Below are positions 15,508 to 25,904 of a stretch of DNA of 64,000 nt, in pieces. The notes beneath the pieces were generated by a model. The model saw only the letters and a list, made by a program, of their open reading frames with translations. It was not told the origin of the DNA and did not search any database. The translations under genes were made by a program, and so were the position numbers. The DNA lies in the NCBI RefSeq assembly GCF_002797975.1, contig NZ_PGET01000001.1:1550001-1614000 (forward strand). Direction: 5' to 3'. The number at the start of each line of letters is the position of its first letter. The stretch's first letter is position 1. Source of the DNA: [Clostridium] celerecrescens 18A. GTDB lineage: Bacteria; Bacillota; Clostridia; Lachnospirales; Lachnospiraceae.

Positions 15508-18186
15508 GTGCCTGAGACAACGAAGAAACGTACAACAGCAAAAAAAGGAAAAAACGGGAGAACAAGAAATACCGCCGCCAAAAAAAATGTGATTTTACCG
15601 GAACCGGAATTTATCCATTCAGAAGTCGTGATCATTATGTCATTTTTGGCTGCGGCCATTCTGTTTTTTAGCAACTTTCATTTATGCGGCGTGGTCGGGG
15701 ATTTTCTGCGGAGCATACAGTTAGGCATATTCGGAAGTGTGGGATATGTCGCGCCTGTGCTGCTGTTTGCAGGTACAGCGTTTTACATCTCCAACCAGGG
15801 AAATCCCAGGGCTGCTTTTAAACTGGCGTCTTTTATTCTGGCGCTGGTTTCTTTGTGTGGATTTTTACAGCTCCTTTTTGGAGCAAAGGCCGGCGAGGGA
15901 ATAGGACTTGCCGACATTTATTTTGAAGCTTCCGTAAGCGGAAGAGGAGGCGGCATAATAGGAGGCCTTCTGGCAGGAGGGCTTGCCTCCATAATCGGCG
16001 TAGTGGGAGCCTATCTGGTGATAGGAGTTCTTCTTGTCATATCTGCAGTCTGCATTACGGAAAAATCGTTTGTAGATATTGTGAAAAAAGGAAGCGGAAA
16101 AGCATACCGCCATGCCAGGGAAAATATGGACATGCACATGGAAGTCCATGCTATGCGCCAGGAAGCCCGTAAACAGCTTTTGGAAGAGAAAAAGCTTCGG
16201 GGAGTCAATTTAGAGGCCACGAAGTTAGGAGAAGCCCAGGAAGAAAACTATGTGGAAGAGCAGGTTGAGGAAGTTCCTGACAATCTTGCCGATGAAATTA
16301 TGGTCCAGGCGAAACGGCTGTCTGCCGTTACTGCTGTGGAAGAAGACGAACTCAATCCTGCTGATGTTTTCCGGGGCAGTTTTTCACCTGTACTGGAAGA
16401 TGATGAGGATATTGTTCCCTTTGACCCCGATGTGGAAGGAACACCGTTTGCTGAGGCTCTGGAAGAACCTTCCATATATATGAAGAAAGAGGTCAAGACC
16501 TTAAAGGAATTGGAGTTTGTGGAAGAGGAGTTCTATCCTGAGGAAGGAAATGATACCTTTGCCATTCCGGAGGAGCCAAAACAGGTGGTAACCGCTTCCG
16601 GCAAGGTTATAGAAACGGATACAGAAGCTCTTCAGAAAAAACTGGAAAAGAAACGGGAAGAGGCAGCAAAGGAGGATGGGGGAAGTGTCAGCCTTGAAAT
16701 CAAGCAAAAACAGGAGATTGTGAAACAGGAATATAAGTTTCCGCCTCTCTCCCTGCTTAAAAAAGGAAAATCAGCGGTCTTTTCCGACCGGGAATATAAG
16801 GATACGGCCATCAAGCTTCAGCGGACCCTCCAGAATTTCGGAGTTGGGGTTACTGTTACCAATATAAGCTGCGGACCCTCCGTAACCAGGTATGAACTTC
16901 ATCCGGAGCAGGGGGTAAAGGTCAGTAAGATCGTAAGCCTGGCAGATGACATCAAATTGAGCCTGGCGGCCGCTGATATCCGAATTGAAGCTCCTATCCC
17001 GGGAAAATCGGCGGTGGGTATCGAGGTACCCAATAAAGAAAACCAAATGGTATACTTACGGGATATTCTGGAGGCAGACAGCTTCCAGAAACATTCCTCT
17101 AAAATTGCGTTTGCGGTGGGAAAAGACATCGGCGGCCAGGTGGTTGTCACTGACATTGCAAAGATGCCTCACCTTCTGATCGCCGGAGCCACTGGTTCTG
17201 GTAAATCCGTCTGCATCAACACCTTGATCATGAGCATCATTTTTAAGGCGGACCCAGAGGATGTAAAACTGATCATGGTAGACCCCAAGGTGGTGGAATT
17301 AAGCGTTTATAATGGAATTCCCCATTTACTACTCCCTGTGGTCACTGATCCCAAGAAGGCTTCCGGAGCCCTAAACTGGGCGGTGGCGGAGATGACGGAC
17401 CGTTATAATAAGTTCGCTCAGTATAATGTCAGGGAAATTAAGGGATATAATAAAAAGGTTGAGAGTATAAAAGATATTGAGGATGAAGATAAGCCTAAAA
17501 AGATGCCTCAGATCGTCATCATTATCGACGAGCTTGCGGATCTGATGATGGTAGCTCCAGGAGAAGTGGAAGATTCTATCTGCCGTCTGGCCCAGCTTGC
17601 CAGAGCTGCTGGTATCCATCTTGTCATCGCCACCCAGCGTCCGTCGGTAAATGTCATAACAGGTCTCATTAAGGCCAATGTCCCCTCCAGGGTAGCTTTT
17701 GCGGTTTCTTCCGGCGTGGATTCCAGAACCATTATTGATATGAACGGTGCGGAAAAGCTTCTTGGAAAAGGCGATATGCTCTTTTATCCTGCTGGATATC
17801 CGAAACCTATGCGTGTTCAGGGCGCCTTTGTATCAGATTCCGAAGTCTCCAAGGTGGTGGATTTCTTAACAGAGCAGGGCATGACTGCAGATTACAACCC
17901 GGAGGTAGAAAGCATGATCGCTTCTGCGCCTGCAGGAGGAGAGATAAAGGGCGGCGGAAACGACAGGGATGAATATTTTGTCCAGGCCGGAAAATTTATC
18001 ATTGAAAAGGATAAGGCTTCCATTGGTATGCTGCAGAGAATGTTTAAAATCGGCTTTAACCGGGCTGCCCGGATCATGGACCAGCTTGCAGAAGCCGGAG
18101 TAGTAGGAGAAGAGGAAGGCACCAAGCCCCGCAAGGTGCTGATGAGCCTGGAAGAATTCGATGAAATACTTTCCCAGGGTTATTAA
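15508..18186 (+). CDS. ftsK: DNA translocase FtsK/SpoIIIE
   Basis: Membrane-anchored hexameric DNA pump for chromosome segregation at division and, in spore formers, into the forespore. Four N-terminal transmembrane segments (about residues 40-180) are followed by a long acidic linker (about 230-390). The motor contains Walker A GATGSGKS (Gly at about 560) and Walker [13 protein letters not shown]. The C-terminal gamma winged helix (from about 825) reads DNA orientation: [34 protein letters not shown]. The GTG start has AGAAGGGGG 8 bases upstream. It is the only FtsK-type protein in the window, so vegetative and sporulation roles cannot be separated. Confidence 0.95.
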   Translation: MPETTKKRTTAKKGKNGRTRNTAAKKNVILPEPEFIHSEVVIIMSFLAAAILFFSNFHLCGVVGDFLRSIQLGIFGSVGYVAPVLLFAGTAFYISNQGNPRAAFKLASFILALVSLCGFLQLLFGAKAGEGIGLADIYFEASVSGRGGGIIGGLLAGGLASIIGVVGAYLVIGVLLVISAVCITEKSFVDIVKKGSGKAYRHARENMDMHMEVHAMRQEARKQLLEEKKLRGVNLEATKLGEAQEENYVEEQVEEVPDNLADEIMVQAKRLSAVTAVEEDELNPADVFRGSFSPVLEDDEDIVPFDPDVEGTPFAEALEEPSIYMKKEVKTLKELEFVEEEFYPEEGNDTFAIPEEPKQVVTASGKVIETDTEALQKKLEKKREEAAKEDGGSVSLEIKQKQEIVKQEYKFPPLSLLKKGKSAVFSDREYKDTAIKLQRTLQNFGVGVTVTNISCGPSVTRYELHPEQGVKVSKIVSLADDIKLSLAAADIRIEAPIPGKSAVGIEVPNKENQMVYLRDILEADSFQKHSSKIAFAVGKDIGGQVVVTDIAKMPHLLIAGATGSGKSVCINTLIMSIIFKADPEDVKLIMVDPKVVELSVYNGIPHLLLPVVTDPKKASGALNWAVAEMTDRYNKFAQYNVREIKGYNKKVESIKDIEDEDKPKKMPQIVIIIDELADLMMVAPGEVEDSICRLAQLARAAGIHLVIATQRPSVNVITGLIKANVPSRVAFAVSSGVDSRTIIDMNGAEKLLGKGDMLFYPAGYPKPMRVQGAFVSDSEVSKVVDFLTEQGMTADYNPEVESMIASAPAGGEIKGGGNDRDEYFVQAGKFIIEKDKASIGMLQRMFKIGFNRAARIMDQLAEAGVVGEEEGTKPRKVLMSLEEFDEILSQGY

Positions 18187-18225
18187 TATGGCTTATCTGA
18201 ACTTGCAAAACAAGTGAAGATAAAA

Positions 18226-18244
18226 GGCGCTGTTTTTCAGCGCC
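18226..18244 (+). other. hairpin after ftsK
   Basis: GGCGCTG, TTTTT loop, CAGCGCC. No U-run follows, so it is a weak terminator at best. A second small dyad (ATTATC 18254-18259, GATAAT 18269-18274) lies before fhs. Confidence 0.45.
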
Positions 18245-18312
18245 ATCCATCCGATTATCAGAAATTCCGATAATATAGAACCGTGTTATATACATAGAAG
18301 GAGGATTGGAGA

Positions 18313-19983
18313 ATGAAAACAGATATTGAAATCGCACAGGAGGCCAAAATGCTTCCTATTAAAGACGTGGCTGCATCCTACGGAATCGGTGAGGATGAGC
18401 TGGAGCTTTACGGAAAGCATAAAGCGAAACTGACAGATGAATTGTGGGATCGGGTAAAGGACCGTCCGGATGGCAAACTGGTTCTGGTAACCGCCATCAA
18501 TCCTACTCCGGCGGGAGAAGGGAAAACCACCACTACCGTAGGCCTTGGTCAGGCATTGGGGAAAATGGAAAAAAAGGCGATCATCGCTCTCAGAGAACCC
18601 TCCCTTGGACCATGCTTTGGAATTAAGGGCGGCGCGGCAGGCGGCGGATATGCCCAGGTAGTTCCCATGGAAGACTTAAATCTTCATTTTACCGGTGATT
18701 TTCATGCCATAACCTCTGCCAATAACCTGCTTGCAGCTCTGTTAGATAATCATATCCATCAGGGGAATGCTCTGGGAATCGATACCCGTCAGATTCTTTG
18801 GAAGCGCTGCCTGGACATGAATGACCGTGCCCTTAGAAATGTTGTGGTCGGCCTTGGTTCCAAAGCAGAAGGCTTTGTGAGAGAGGATCACTTTGTAATT
18901 ACGGTTGCATCGGAAATCATGGCTATCCTTTGCCTTTCAAACGATATGGAAGATTTAAAAGCTCGGCTGGGAAGAATCATTGTGGCATATAATTATGCAG
19001 GGGAGCCGGTGACTGCCTCTCAGTTAAACGCAGTAGGAGCTATGGCGGCTTTATTAAAGGATGCGTTAAAGCCTAATCTGATCCAGACACTGGAGCATAC
19101 CGGCGCCATCGTTCACGGCGGACCCTTTGCAAATATCGCTCATGGCTGTAACAGTGTTCGTGCAACAAAGACAGCCTTAAAGCTGGCGGATGTTGTAGTG
19201 ACAGAGGCAGGGTTTGGTGCGGATTTAGGCGCGGAAAAATTTCTGGACATCAAATGCAGGAAAGCCGGATTAAAGCCCGATGCCATTGTACTGGTGGCAA
19301 CCGTGAGAGCCTTAAAATACAACGGCGGCGTGCCCAAGGACCAGTTGAAAGAAGAAAACCTGGCTGCTCTTGAAAAAGGGATTGTCAATCTGGAAAAGCA
19401 CATTGAAAATATGATGAAATACGGTGTTCCGGTCATTGTTACCTTAAATTCCTTTATCACAGATACAGAGGCAGAACACCAGTTTGTTAAACGGTTTTGT
19501 GAGGAGAGAGGCTGTGAATTCGCCTTATCCCAGGTATGGGAGAAAGGAGGAGAGGGCGGCATAGAGCTGGCCCAAAAGGTCCTTTATACCTTGGAGAATA
19601 AAGAAAGCAATTTTGCACCCATTTATCCTGATGAAATGGGGCTGGAAATTAAGATCGCTACAATTGCAAGGGAAATCTATGGCGCAGCTGGGGTGACCTA
19701 TGCTCCGGCAGCTTTAAAAGCCATAAGAAAATTTGAAGAAATGGGCTTTGGCAGCCTTCCTGTGTGTATGGCAAAGACACAATATTCCTTATCCGATGAC
19801 CAGACAAAGCTTGGGAGACCGGAAGGCTTTGATATTAACGTACGGGATGCTTATGTATCGGCCGGAGCCGGATTTGTGGTCATTCTGACCGGAGCCATTA
19901 TGACAATGCCAGGCCTTCCAAAGAAGCCGGCCGCAGATAATATTGACGTAAATGAAGATGGAGTAATCACCGGATTATTCTGA
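18313..19983 (+). CDS. fhs: formate-tetrahydrofolate ligase
   Basis: Makes 10-formyl-tetrahydrofolate from formate, ATP and tetrahydrofolate, supplying one-carbon units for purines, for fMet-tRNA (fmt lies downstream at 25.9 kb) and for acetogenic pathways. The P-loop [20 protein letters not shown] is at about residues 62-80, followed by the family-typical [20 protein letters not shown] and [20 protein letters not shown]. The length of 556 residues is standard. AAGGAGGATTGGAG precedes the ATG. It sits alone between ftsK and murE, and the murE start is 14 bases downstream. Confidence 0.95.
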   Translation: MKTDIEIAQEAKMLPIKDVAASYGIGEDELELYGKHKAKLTDELWDRVKDRPDGKLVLVTAINPTPAGEGKTTTTVGLGQALGKMEKKAIIALREPSLGPCFGIKGGAAGGGYAQVVPMEDLNLHFTGDFHAITSANNLLAALLDNHIHQGNALGIDTRQILWKRCLDMNDRALRNVVVGLGSKAEGFVREDHFVITVASEIMAILCLSNDMEDLKARLGRIIVAYNYAGEPVTASQLNAVGAMAALLKDALKPNLIQTLEHTGAIVHGGPFANIAHGCNSVRATKTALKLADVVVTEAGFGADLGAEKFLDIKCRKAGLKPDAIVLVATVRALKYNGGVPKDQLKEENLAALEKGIVNLEKHIENMMKYGVPVIVTLNSFITDTEAEHQFVKRFCEERGCEFALSQVWEKGGEGGIELAQKVLYTLENKESNFAPIYPDEMGLEIKIATIAREIYGAAGVTYAPAALKAIRKFEEMGFGSLPVCMAKTQYSLSDDQTKLGRPEGFDINVRDAYVSAGAGFVVILTGAIMTMPGLPKKPAADNIDVNEDGVITGLF

Positions 19984-19996
19984 TTTGGAGGTTTTG

Positions 19997-21463
19997 ATGA
20001 AGTTTAAAGAATGGCTAAAGGACTTAAAATATGAAGTATTGCAGGGTAGCCTGGACGTGGATGCAGAGGATGTCATTTATGACTCCAGAAAGGCCCGAAA
20101 GGGTGTTGTATTTGTCTGCATGAAGGGAACGAGAACCGACTCCCATGAATTTATCCCTGAGGTGGTGGACGCCGGGGTGGAGATCCTTGTAGTAGAACAA
20201 AAGACAAAGATCCCGGATGGCGTAACTGCCATTCTCGTACATAATGCCAGAGAGGCTCTGGCTTTACTTTCAGCTGCAAGGTTTGGTTATCCGGCGGAAA
20301 AGATGGTGACCATTGGAGTGACCGGAACCAAGGGGAAAACCACAACTACGCACATGATCAAGACAGTTCTGGAAGCCTGCGGGAAAAAAGTGGGAATGAT
20401 CGGAACCACAGGTATTGTCATTGGTCAGGAAGTAACGCCTACGATGAATACAACTCCCGAGTCCTATGAACTACACCAGGCATTCACCCGTATGGTGGAG
20501 GCAGGCTGCGGATATATGGTGATGGAGGTTTCCTCCCAGGCCTTCAAGATGCACCGGGTAGACGGGATCTGTTTTGATTACGGACTGTTTACCAATCTTT
20601 CTCCTGATCATATCGGACCGGATGAGCACCAGGATTTTGAGGAATATCTTTTTTACAAATCCAGGATTTTTTGCTGCTCTAAAGTGGGCATCATGAACGG
20701 TGATGACGAGCACTGGGCTGAAGTGGTAAAGGATGCCACCTGCAAACTTTATTCTTTCTCCATGGATAAAAACGGAACCGACTTTAAAGCAGAGGACATC
20801 CGATACATCGCCCAACCGGATTTTGTGGGACTGGAATTTGACATCAAAGGGAGTTGTGAGCTTTCTGTCCGGGTGAATATTCCGGGACGCTTTAACGTTG
20901 CCAATGCATTAGCTGCAGTCAGTGTTTTAAGCTTTTTAGGGCTTCCAAAAGAGAATATCTGTCATGGGCTGGAACATTTAAACGTGAACGGACGTATGGA
21001 AATCGTATATGCCTCTGAAAAATGTACGGTAATTGTAGATTATGCTCACAATGCAGTCAGTATGGAAAGTCTGCTTACAACCTTGAGGGATTATCATCCA
21101 AAGCGCCTTGTCTGCGTCTTTGGATGCGGCGGAAACCGTTCCAAGGACCGGCGTATTACCATGGGTGACAGCGCGGGACGTCTGGCAGATCTTACGATTA
21201 TCACTGCGGACAATTCCAGATATGAAAAAACGGAAGATATCATTGCTGATATCCGCGGAAGTCTTGAAAAGACCGGAGGAAAATTCATAGAAATTCCTGA
21301 CCGCAGGGAAGCGATCCGCTACAGCATCATACATGCCGAACCGGGTGACATGGTTGCCATTATAGGAAAGGGGCATGAGGATTACCAGGAGATAAACGGA
21401 GTCCGCCATCATTTTTCAGACCGGGAAGAGGTCTTAAAAGCGGTGGATGCACAGCTTTCATAG
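19997..21463 (+). CDS. murE: UDP-N-acetylmuramoyl-tripeptide synthetase (meso-diaminopimelate type predicted)
   Basis: Adds the third amino acid to UDP-MurNAc-L-Ala-D-Glu. Three Mur ligase domains are visible: N-terminal UDP-binding (VIYDSRKARKG), ATP-binding (GVTGTKGKTTTTHMIKTV, about residue 108; TNLSPDHIGPDEH) and C-terminal (VDYAHNAVSMESLL, FGCGGNRSKDRR). The amino-acid recognition site reads DNSR instead of the canonical DNPR of DAP-adding enzymes, keeping the arginine that contacts DAP. The start at 19997 is chosen for its GGAGG 5 bases upstream; the protein is then 488 residues. murF follows 97 bases later. Confidence 0.92.
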   Translation: MKFKEWLKDLKYEVLQGSLDVDAEDVIYDSRKARKGVVFVCMKGTRTDSHEFIPEVVDAGVEILVVEQKTKIPDGVTAILVHNAREALALLSAARFGYPAEKMVTIGVTGTKGKTTTTHMIKTVLEACGKKVGMIGTTGIVIGQEVTPTMNTTPESYELHQAFTRMVEAGCGYMVMEVSSQAFKMHRVDGICFDYGLFTNLSPDHIGPDEHQDFEEYLFYKSRIFCCSKVGIMNGDDEHWAEVVKDATCKLYSFSMDKNGTDFKAEDIRYIAQPDFVGLEFDIKGSCELSVRVNIPGRFNVANALAAVSVLSFLGLPKENICHGLEHLNVNGRMEIVYASEKCTVIVDYAHNAVSMESLLTTLRDYHPKRLVCVFGCGGNRSKDRRITMGDSAGRLADLTIITADNSRYEKTEDIIADIRGSLEKTGGKFIEIPDRREAIRYSIIHAEPGDMVAIIGKGHEDYQEINGVRHHFSDREEVLKAVDAQLS

Positions 21464-21494
21464 GAAGCTTAAAAGGAAGGCCGGGCGATAAATA

Positions 21495-21534
21495 AAATGC
21501 CGGAAGCCGTAGGGATATGCGGCTTTCGGCATTT
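21495..21534 (+). other. 15-bp hairpin between murE and murF
   Basis: AAATGCCGGAAGCCG (21495-21509) pairs with CGGCTTTCGGCATTT (21520-21534) with one G-T pair. No terminal U-run beyond TTT; likely a partial terminator or RNA processing/stability site. Confidence 0.5.
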
Positions 21535-21560
21535 CCACGGTAGATGGAATGGAGGAAGCA

Positions 21561-22931
21561 ATGATAAATATGACAATAAAAGAAATACTTTCAGCCACAG
21601 GAGGAAAGCTTCTTTGCGGAAACGAGAATACAGTTTTAGAACACATCAGTATTGACTCAAGATCGATGAGGGGAAATGATCTGTTTGTCCCTATCATTGG
21701 AGAAAAACAAGATGCTCACCGCTTTATCGGGCAGGCCTTTGACAATGGAGCAACAGCGACGCTTACCAGCGAGCATGACGCCATGGACTTAGCGAAACCC
21801 TGGATCCGGGTTGAGGATACAAAAAAGGCTCTTCAGGCCATTGGGAGCTATTACAGGGACCGTTTAACACTTCCTCTTGTTGGAATTACGGGAAGCGTAG
21901 GAAAGACCACTACAAGAGAAATGGTCGCTTGCGCCCTGTCTGCCCGTTATTCCGTCTATAAAACTCCTGGAAACCATAACAGTCAGGTGGGGGTGCCCAT
22001 CACCTTATCGGAGATTTCGGCCGGGGATGAAATCGGAGTCATTGAACTGGGAATGAGTGAGCCGGGAGAGCTGACCGTCATTGCCAGGATTGCAAAGATC
22101 CAGATGGCTGTGATTACCAACATTGGCGTAACCCATATCGAGCAGTTGGGGTCCCAGGAAAATATTTACAGGGAAAAGATGACCATCCAGGATGGCCTTA
22201 TGGATGGCGGAATCCTGTTTTTAAATGGGGATGACCCGCTTTTAAAAACAACAAAGGCAAAAGAAGGCTGTAAGACCATCTATTACGGAACAGGGGAAAA
22301 TTGTGATTACAGGGCTCTGGATGTCCATCTTGAGGAGGGCTTTCCGGCCTTTACTGCAGTTTTTGGCCAGAAGAAGGTTCCTATACGGCTGGCGGTTATG
22401 GGAAGCCATAACGTGTTAAATGCCATGGTGTCTCTTGCAGTAGCTTCTGAATGCGGCATTCCTATGGAAGAAGCTTCAAAATGCCTTCAGGAATTCACCG
22501 GCTTTAAAAACCGTCAGCAAATCTATCATGTGGCAGGTATGACCATCATAGATGATACATATAACGCCAGCCCGGTTTCTATGAAAGCAGGTCTGGAGGT
22601 TTTAGGCTCTATAACAAAGGCGGAACGAAGGATCGCAGTATTGGCTGATATGAAGGAACTGGGAGAAAAATCCCCAGAATACCATTATGAAATCGGGGAA
22701 TACATTGCAGAACATCCGGTATATGAGGTAGTGACTTTAGGAGAATTGGCAGGGGAGATCGCCAGAGCGGTGAAGGAACACGCTCCTCATATTACGGTTA
22801 AAGAATTTATGGAACCGGAGCTGCTGGTATCTTATTTAAATAAGGAGTTAAAGGAAGGGGACTGCGTGCTGTTTAAGGGCTCCAACAGCATGAATCTGGG
22901 CCCTGTAGCAGAAAAATTTTACCGGCCTTGA
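21561..22931 (+). CDS. murF: UDP-N-acetylmuramoyl-tripeptide-D-alanyl-D-alanine ligase
   Basis: Completes the UDP-MurNAc-pentapeptide by adding D-Ala-D-Ala. ATP-binding signature GITGSVGKTTTREMV at about residues 108-122, then KTPGNHNSQVGVP, ELGMSEPGEL and, in the C-terminal domain, IIDDTYNASPVSMKAGLEVL. The length of 457 residues is usual. The start at 21561 has GGAGGA 4-5 bases upstream; an in-frame codon at 21549 precedes this site. Its 3' end runs directly into the four-copy 52-bp repeat array that precedes priA. Confidence 0.93.
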   Translation: MINMTIKEILSATGGKLLCGNENTVLEHISIDSRSMRGNDLFVPIIGEKQDAHRFIGQAFDNGATATLTSEHDAMDLAKPWIRVEDTKKALQAIGSYYRDRLTLPLVGITGSVGKTTTREMVACALSARYSVYKTPGNHNSQVGVPITLSEISAGDEIGVIELGMSEPGELTVIARIAKIQMAVITNIGVTHIEQLGSQENIYREKMTIQDGLMDGGILFLNGDDPLLKTTKAKEGCKTIYYGTGENCDYRALDVHLEEGFPAFTAVFGQKKVPIRLAVMGSHNVLNAMVSLAVASECGIPMEEASKCLQEFTGFKNRQQIYHVAGMTIIDDTYNASPVSMKAGLEVLGSITKAERRIAVLADMKELGEKSPEYHYEIGEYIAEHPVYEVVTLGELAGEIARAVKEHAPHITVKEFMEPELLVSYLNKELKEGDCVLFKGSNSMNLGPVAEKFYRP

Positions 22932-22949
22932 CAGCCTTCAAAAGCTCAT

Positions 22950-23160
22950 GCCTCATAAGGCGTACCTTTAAGCCCAAAGAACATGGGCAGAAAAAAGGAA
23001 ACACTCTTCGAGTATACCTTTATGCCCAAAGAACATGGGCAGAAAAGATGAAACATCCTGCGGGTATGCCTTTATGCCCAAAGATCATGGGCAGAAAAGA
23101 TGAAACATCCTGCGGGTATACTTTTATGCCCACAAAGCGTGGACAGAAAAGAGGAAAACA
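22950..23160 (+). repeat. four tandem copies of a 52-bp structured repeat upstream of priA
   Basis: Copies align with an exact 52-bp period: the TATGCCC-type landmark lies at 22969, 23021, 23073 and 23125. Each copy has a small hairpin with a varying stem (GCCT/AGGC, CTC/GAG, CC/GG), then CTTTATGCCCAAAGAACATG, which folds as TGCCCA-loop-TGGGCA, then a purine-rich tail. The last copy ends AGAAAAGAGGAAAACA immediately before the priA ATG and so supplies its ribosome binding site. Each copy can encode a short peptide; the last one (ATG 23126) is MPTKRGQKRGKQ, with its TGA overlapping the priA ATG. Confidence 0.9.
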
Positions 23161-25389
23161 ATGACTGAACGATATGCCCGGATTATTATTGATATTTCCC
23201 ATGAAAAAGTTGACAGAACCTTTGATTATAGGATCCCGGCCGGTCTACTTGATGAAGTGGCTGTGGGGTCCCTGGTTTTGATTCCTTTTGGAAAAGGGAA
23301 TTCCATGCGGAAAGGGTATGTGGTCGGCATTGCCGCCCATGCGGATTATGATCCGGATAAAATTAAGGAAATAGCAGGGATCGTTACTGATGGTGTATCA
23401 GCGGAATCTCTGCTCATTTCTCTGGCATGGTGGCTGAAAGAACGGTATGGCTCCACCATGAACCAGGCATTAAAAACGGTACTTCCGGTAAAGCAAAAGG
23501 TAAAGCCAAAGGAAAAAAAGGTACTTAAAAGCCTGTTGGATCATTCTCAGCTTATCAATGCTTTAGAGGAAGCGGAAAAAAAGAAATATAAGGCCAGAGC
23601 TCGCCTTTTTCAGGCGCTTATGGAAAATCCCGTCATCCCATACGAAATTGCAACCAACCAAATGAACCTTTCTGCAGCCACCTTAAAGCCGGTGATAGAA
23701 AAAGGATACGTAAGCCTTGATTGTGAAGAGGTTTACAGAAATCCTGTTAAAACAGAGGCAAAAGAAAGAAATAAGGTGGTTTTAAATGGGGAACAGCAGA
23801 CCATTGTAGACAGCTTTTGCCTGGATTATTCCCAATCGATAAGAAAGACCTATGTGATCCACGGCATTACTGGAAGCGGAAAAACGGAAGTTTACATGGA
23901 ACTGATCCAAAGGGTCATAGAGGATGGAAAGCAAGTGATCGTTCTCATTCCGGAGATTGCCTTAACCTACCAAACCGTTCTGCGTTTCTACGGAAGATTT
24001 GGGAACCGGGTATCCATCATCAATTCAAGATTGTCGGCAGGTGAACGGTATGACCAGTTTGAACGGGCAAGAAACGGAGATATTGATATTATGATCGGTC
24101 CCCGTTCGGCCCTGTTTACGCCCTTTTCCCGTCTCGGGCTGATTCTGATAGACGAAGAGCATGAGGGGGCTTATAAAAGTGAAGTATCCCCTAGATACCA
24201 TGCCAGAGAGGTGGCTGAGAAAAGGGCCTCCATGCAGGGGGCATCTTTGGTGTTAGGCTCGGCGACTCCATCCCTGGAAGCTTATTCAAAAGCCCTTCAG
24301 GGGGAATACCGGCTTTTTCGACTGACGGAACGGGCAAAAAAGAACAGCCGACTGGCGGCAGTATCTGTGGTAGATTTAAGGCAGGAGCTAAAAGAAGGCA
24401 ATAAATCCATTTTCAGCAGGAATTTACAGGCATTGATCGAGGACCGGCTGAAGAAAAGAGAGCAGGCCATGCTGTTTATCAACAGGCGAGGTTATGCAAA
24501 TTTTGTTTCCTGCCGTTCCTGCGGCGAAGCCATTCGCTGCCCACACTGTGACGTGACTCTGACACTTCATAATAACAGCCGACTTGTTTGCCATTATTGT
24601 GGTTATTCCATATCCATGCCAGACCGCTGTCCTGCATGCAGTTCTCCTTACATTGCCAATTTCGGCGTGGGGACCCAGAAGATAGAGCAGATGACAAAAA
24701 AGATGTTTCCAGCTGCCAGAGTCCTGCGAATGGATCTTGACACCACCTCCAAAAAGGGTGGACACGAGGAGATACTCACCGCTTTTTCTGAAGGAGAGGC
24801 TGACATCCTTATAGGCACTCAGATGATCGTAAAGGGGCATGATTTCCCCAATGTGACCCTGGTTGGAGTGCTGGCGGCAGATCTGTCCTTGAATACCCCG
24901 GACTACCGTTCTGCTGAACGGACCTTCCAGCTCTTAACCCAAGCGGCAGGAAGGGCCGGACGGGATTCTCGAAACGGTGACGTGGTCATTCAGACCTATA
25001 GTCCGGAGCATTACAGCATTGTGACTGCCGCAAATCAGGATTATGAGGCGTTTTACCAACAGGAAATGGCATATCGGCGCCTGATGAAATACCCACCGGC
25101 AAGCGGCCTTTTAACCGTTCAGTTTTCCTCCAGAAAGGAAGACTGCTTAAAAGAAGCAGCGGCTTTGGCAGCCGGGTTTGTTGCCCCCCTTGCGGAACAG
25201 GAAGCGGTACAGGTCATCGGCCCGGTAGATGCGAGCGTTTACAAAATTAATGATATCTATAGAAAAATTTTATACTTGAAACAGGAAAACTATGATATAC
25301 TAATAAAAATCAGGGATCATATCGATGTTTTTTCAGAAAACCATTGGCAGTTGTTTGATCAGGTAATGATTCAATATGATTTTTCATAA
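23161..25389 (+). CDS. priA: primosomal replication-restart helicase PriA
   Basis: 3'-to-5' DNA helicase that reloads the replisome at collapsed forks. Residues 1-200 form the DNA-binding N-terminal region. The helicase core shows Walker A GITGSGKTEVYM (about residue 234) and the DEEH box in LILIDEEHEGAYKS. A two-zinc cysteine cluster at about residues 450-495 (CRSCGEAIRCPHCD, CHYCGY, CPACSS) and the QAAGRAGR motif follow. The length of 742 residues is normal. Translation starts directly after the fourth 52-bp repeat, whose tail gives the ribosome binding site. It heads the priA-def-fmt-yugP-rsmB string. Confidence 0.95.
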   Translation: MTERYARIIIDISHEKVDRTFDYRIPAGLLDEVAVGSLVLIPFGKGNSMRKGYVVGIAAHADYDPDKIKEIAGIVTDGVSAESLLISLAWWLKERYGSTMNQALKTVLPVKQKVKPKEKKVLKSLLDHSQLINALEEAEKKKYKARARLFQALMENPVIPYEIATNQMNLSAATLKPVIEKGYVSLDCEEVYRNPVKTEAKERNKVVLNGEQQTIVDSFCLDYSQSIRKTYVIHGITGSGKTEVYMELIQRVIEDGKQVIVLIPEIALTYQTVLRFYGRFGNRVSIINSRLSAGERYDQFERARNGDIDIMIGPRSALFTPFSRLGLILIDEEHEGAYKSEVSPRYHAREVAEKRASMQGASLVLGSATPSLEAYSKALQGEYRLFRLTERAKKNSRLAAVSVVDLRQELKEGNKSIFSRNLQALIEDRLKKREQAMLFINRRGYANFVSCRSCGEAIRCPHCDVTLTLHNNSRLVCHYCGYSISMPDRCPACSSPYIANFGVGTQKIEQMTKKMFPAARVLRMDLDTTSKKGGHEEILTAFSEGEADILIGTQMIVKGHDFPNVTLVGVLAADLSLNTPDYRSAERTFQLLTQAAGRAGRDSRNGDVVIQTYSPEHYSIVTAANQDYEAFYQQEMAYRRLMKYPPASGLLTVQFSSRKEDCLKEAAALAAGFVAPLAEQEAVQVIGPVDASVYKINDIYRKILYLKQENYDILIKIRDHIDVFSENHWQLFDQVMIQYDFS

Positions 25390-25407
25390 ATGAGAGGATA
25401 AAAGAAG

Positions 25408-25902
25408 ATGGCAATTAGAAAGATTAGAACCATTGGAGATGAAATTTTAAGAAAGCACTGCAAACCTGTAAAAGAGATCACACCAAGGATTTCCGAGCTG
25501 ATCGTAGATATGTTTGAAACTATGTATGAATCAAATGGAGTTGGCCTTGCAGCTTCCCAGGTGGGAATTTTAAAGCAGATCGTAGTTATAGATGTAGATG
25601 ACGGCAACCAGTATGTGCTTATTAATCCGGACATCGTGGAGACCAGGGGAAGTCAGACCGGGCCGGAAGGCTGCCTTAGCGTTCCAGGAAAATCCGGAAC
25701 GGTTACCAGGCCCGATTATGTAAGGGTAAAGGCTTTTGATGCTTCCATGGAGCCGTTTGAACTGGAAGGGGAAGGATTTTTAGCTCGTGCAATCTGTCAT
25801 GAATGCGACCATTTAAACGGCGATTTATACGTAGACAAAGTGGAAGGCGAGCTGGAGGATGTCTCCCTTGATGAGGATGAAGAAGGAGAGGTTGAAGAAT
25901 AA
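25408..25902 (+). CDS. def: peptide deformylase
   Basis: Removes the formyl group from nascent peptides. All three motifs are present: GVGLAASQVG (about residues 46-55), EGCLSVPG with the metal-binding cysteine, and HECDHLNG with two metal histidines and the catalytic glutamate. The 164-residue protein ends in an acidic tail (about 17 residues, mostly Asp/Glu). It is placed between priA and fmt, the enzyme making its formylated substrate; the fmt start is 2 bases after the stop. Confidence 0.96.
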   Translation: MAIRKIRTIGDEILRKHCKPVKEITPRISELIVDMFETMYESNGVGLAASQVGILKQIVVIDVDDGNQYVLINPDIVETRGSQTGPEGCLSVPGKSGTVTRPDYVRVKAFDASMEPFELEGEGFLARAICHECDHLNGDLYVDKVEGELEDVSLDEDEEGEVEE

Positions 25903-25904
25903 TT

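Noticed and set aside
22928..22950. TTGACA at the murF stop as a priA -35
   Set aside because: No acceptable -10 lies 16-18 bases downstream (CCTCAT); the match comes from the murF terminal codons.
22950..23160. Possible CRISPR array
   Set aside because: The tandem units are contiguous 52-bp copies without unique spacers, few in number, with no cas genes, and the same unit occurs singly before other genes.
22928..23164. 78-residue open frame across the repeat array
   Set aside because: It reads through the 52-bp repeats, shifting frame with each unit; it has no ribosome binding site or domain and is explained by the repeats. Only the short per-copy frames are considered.
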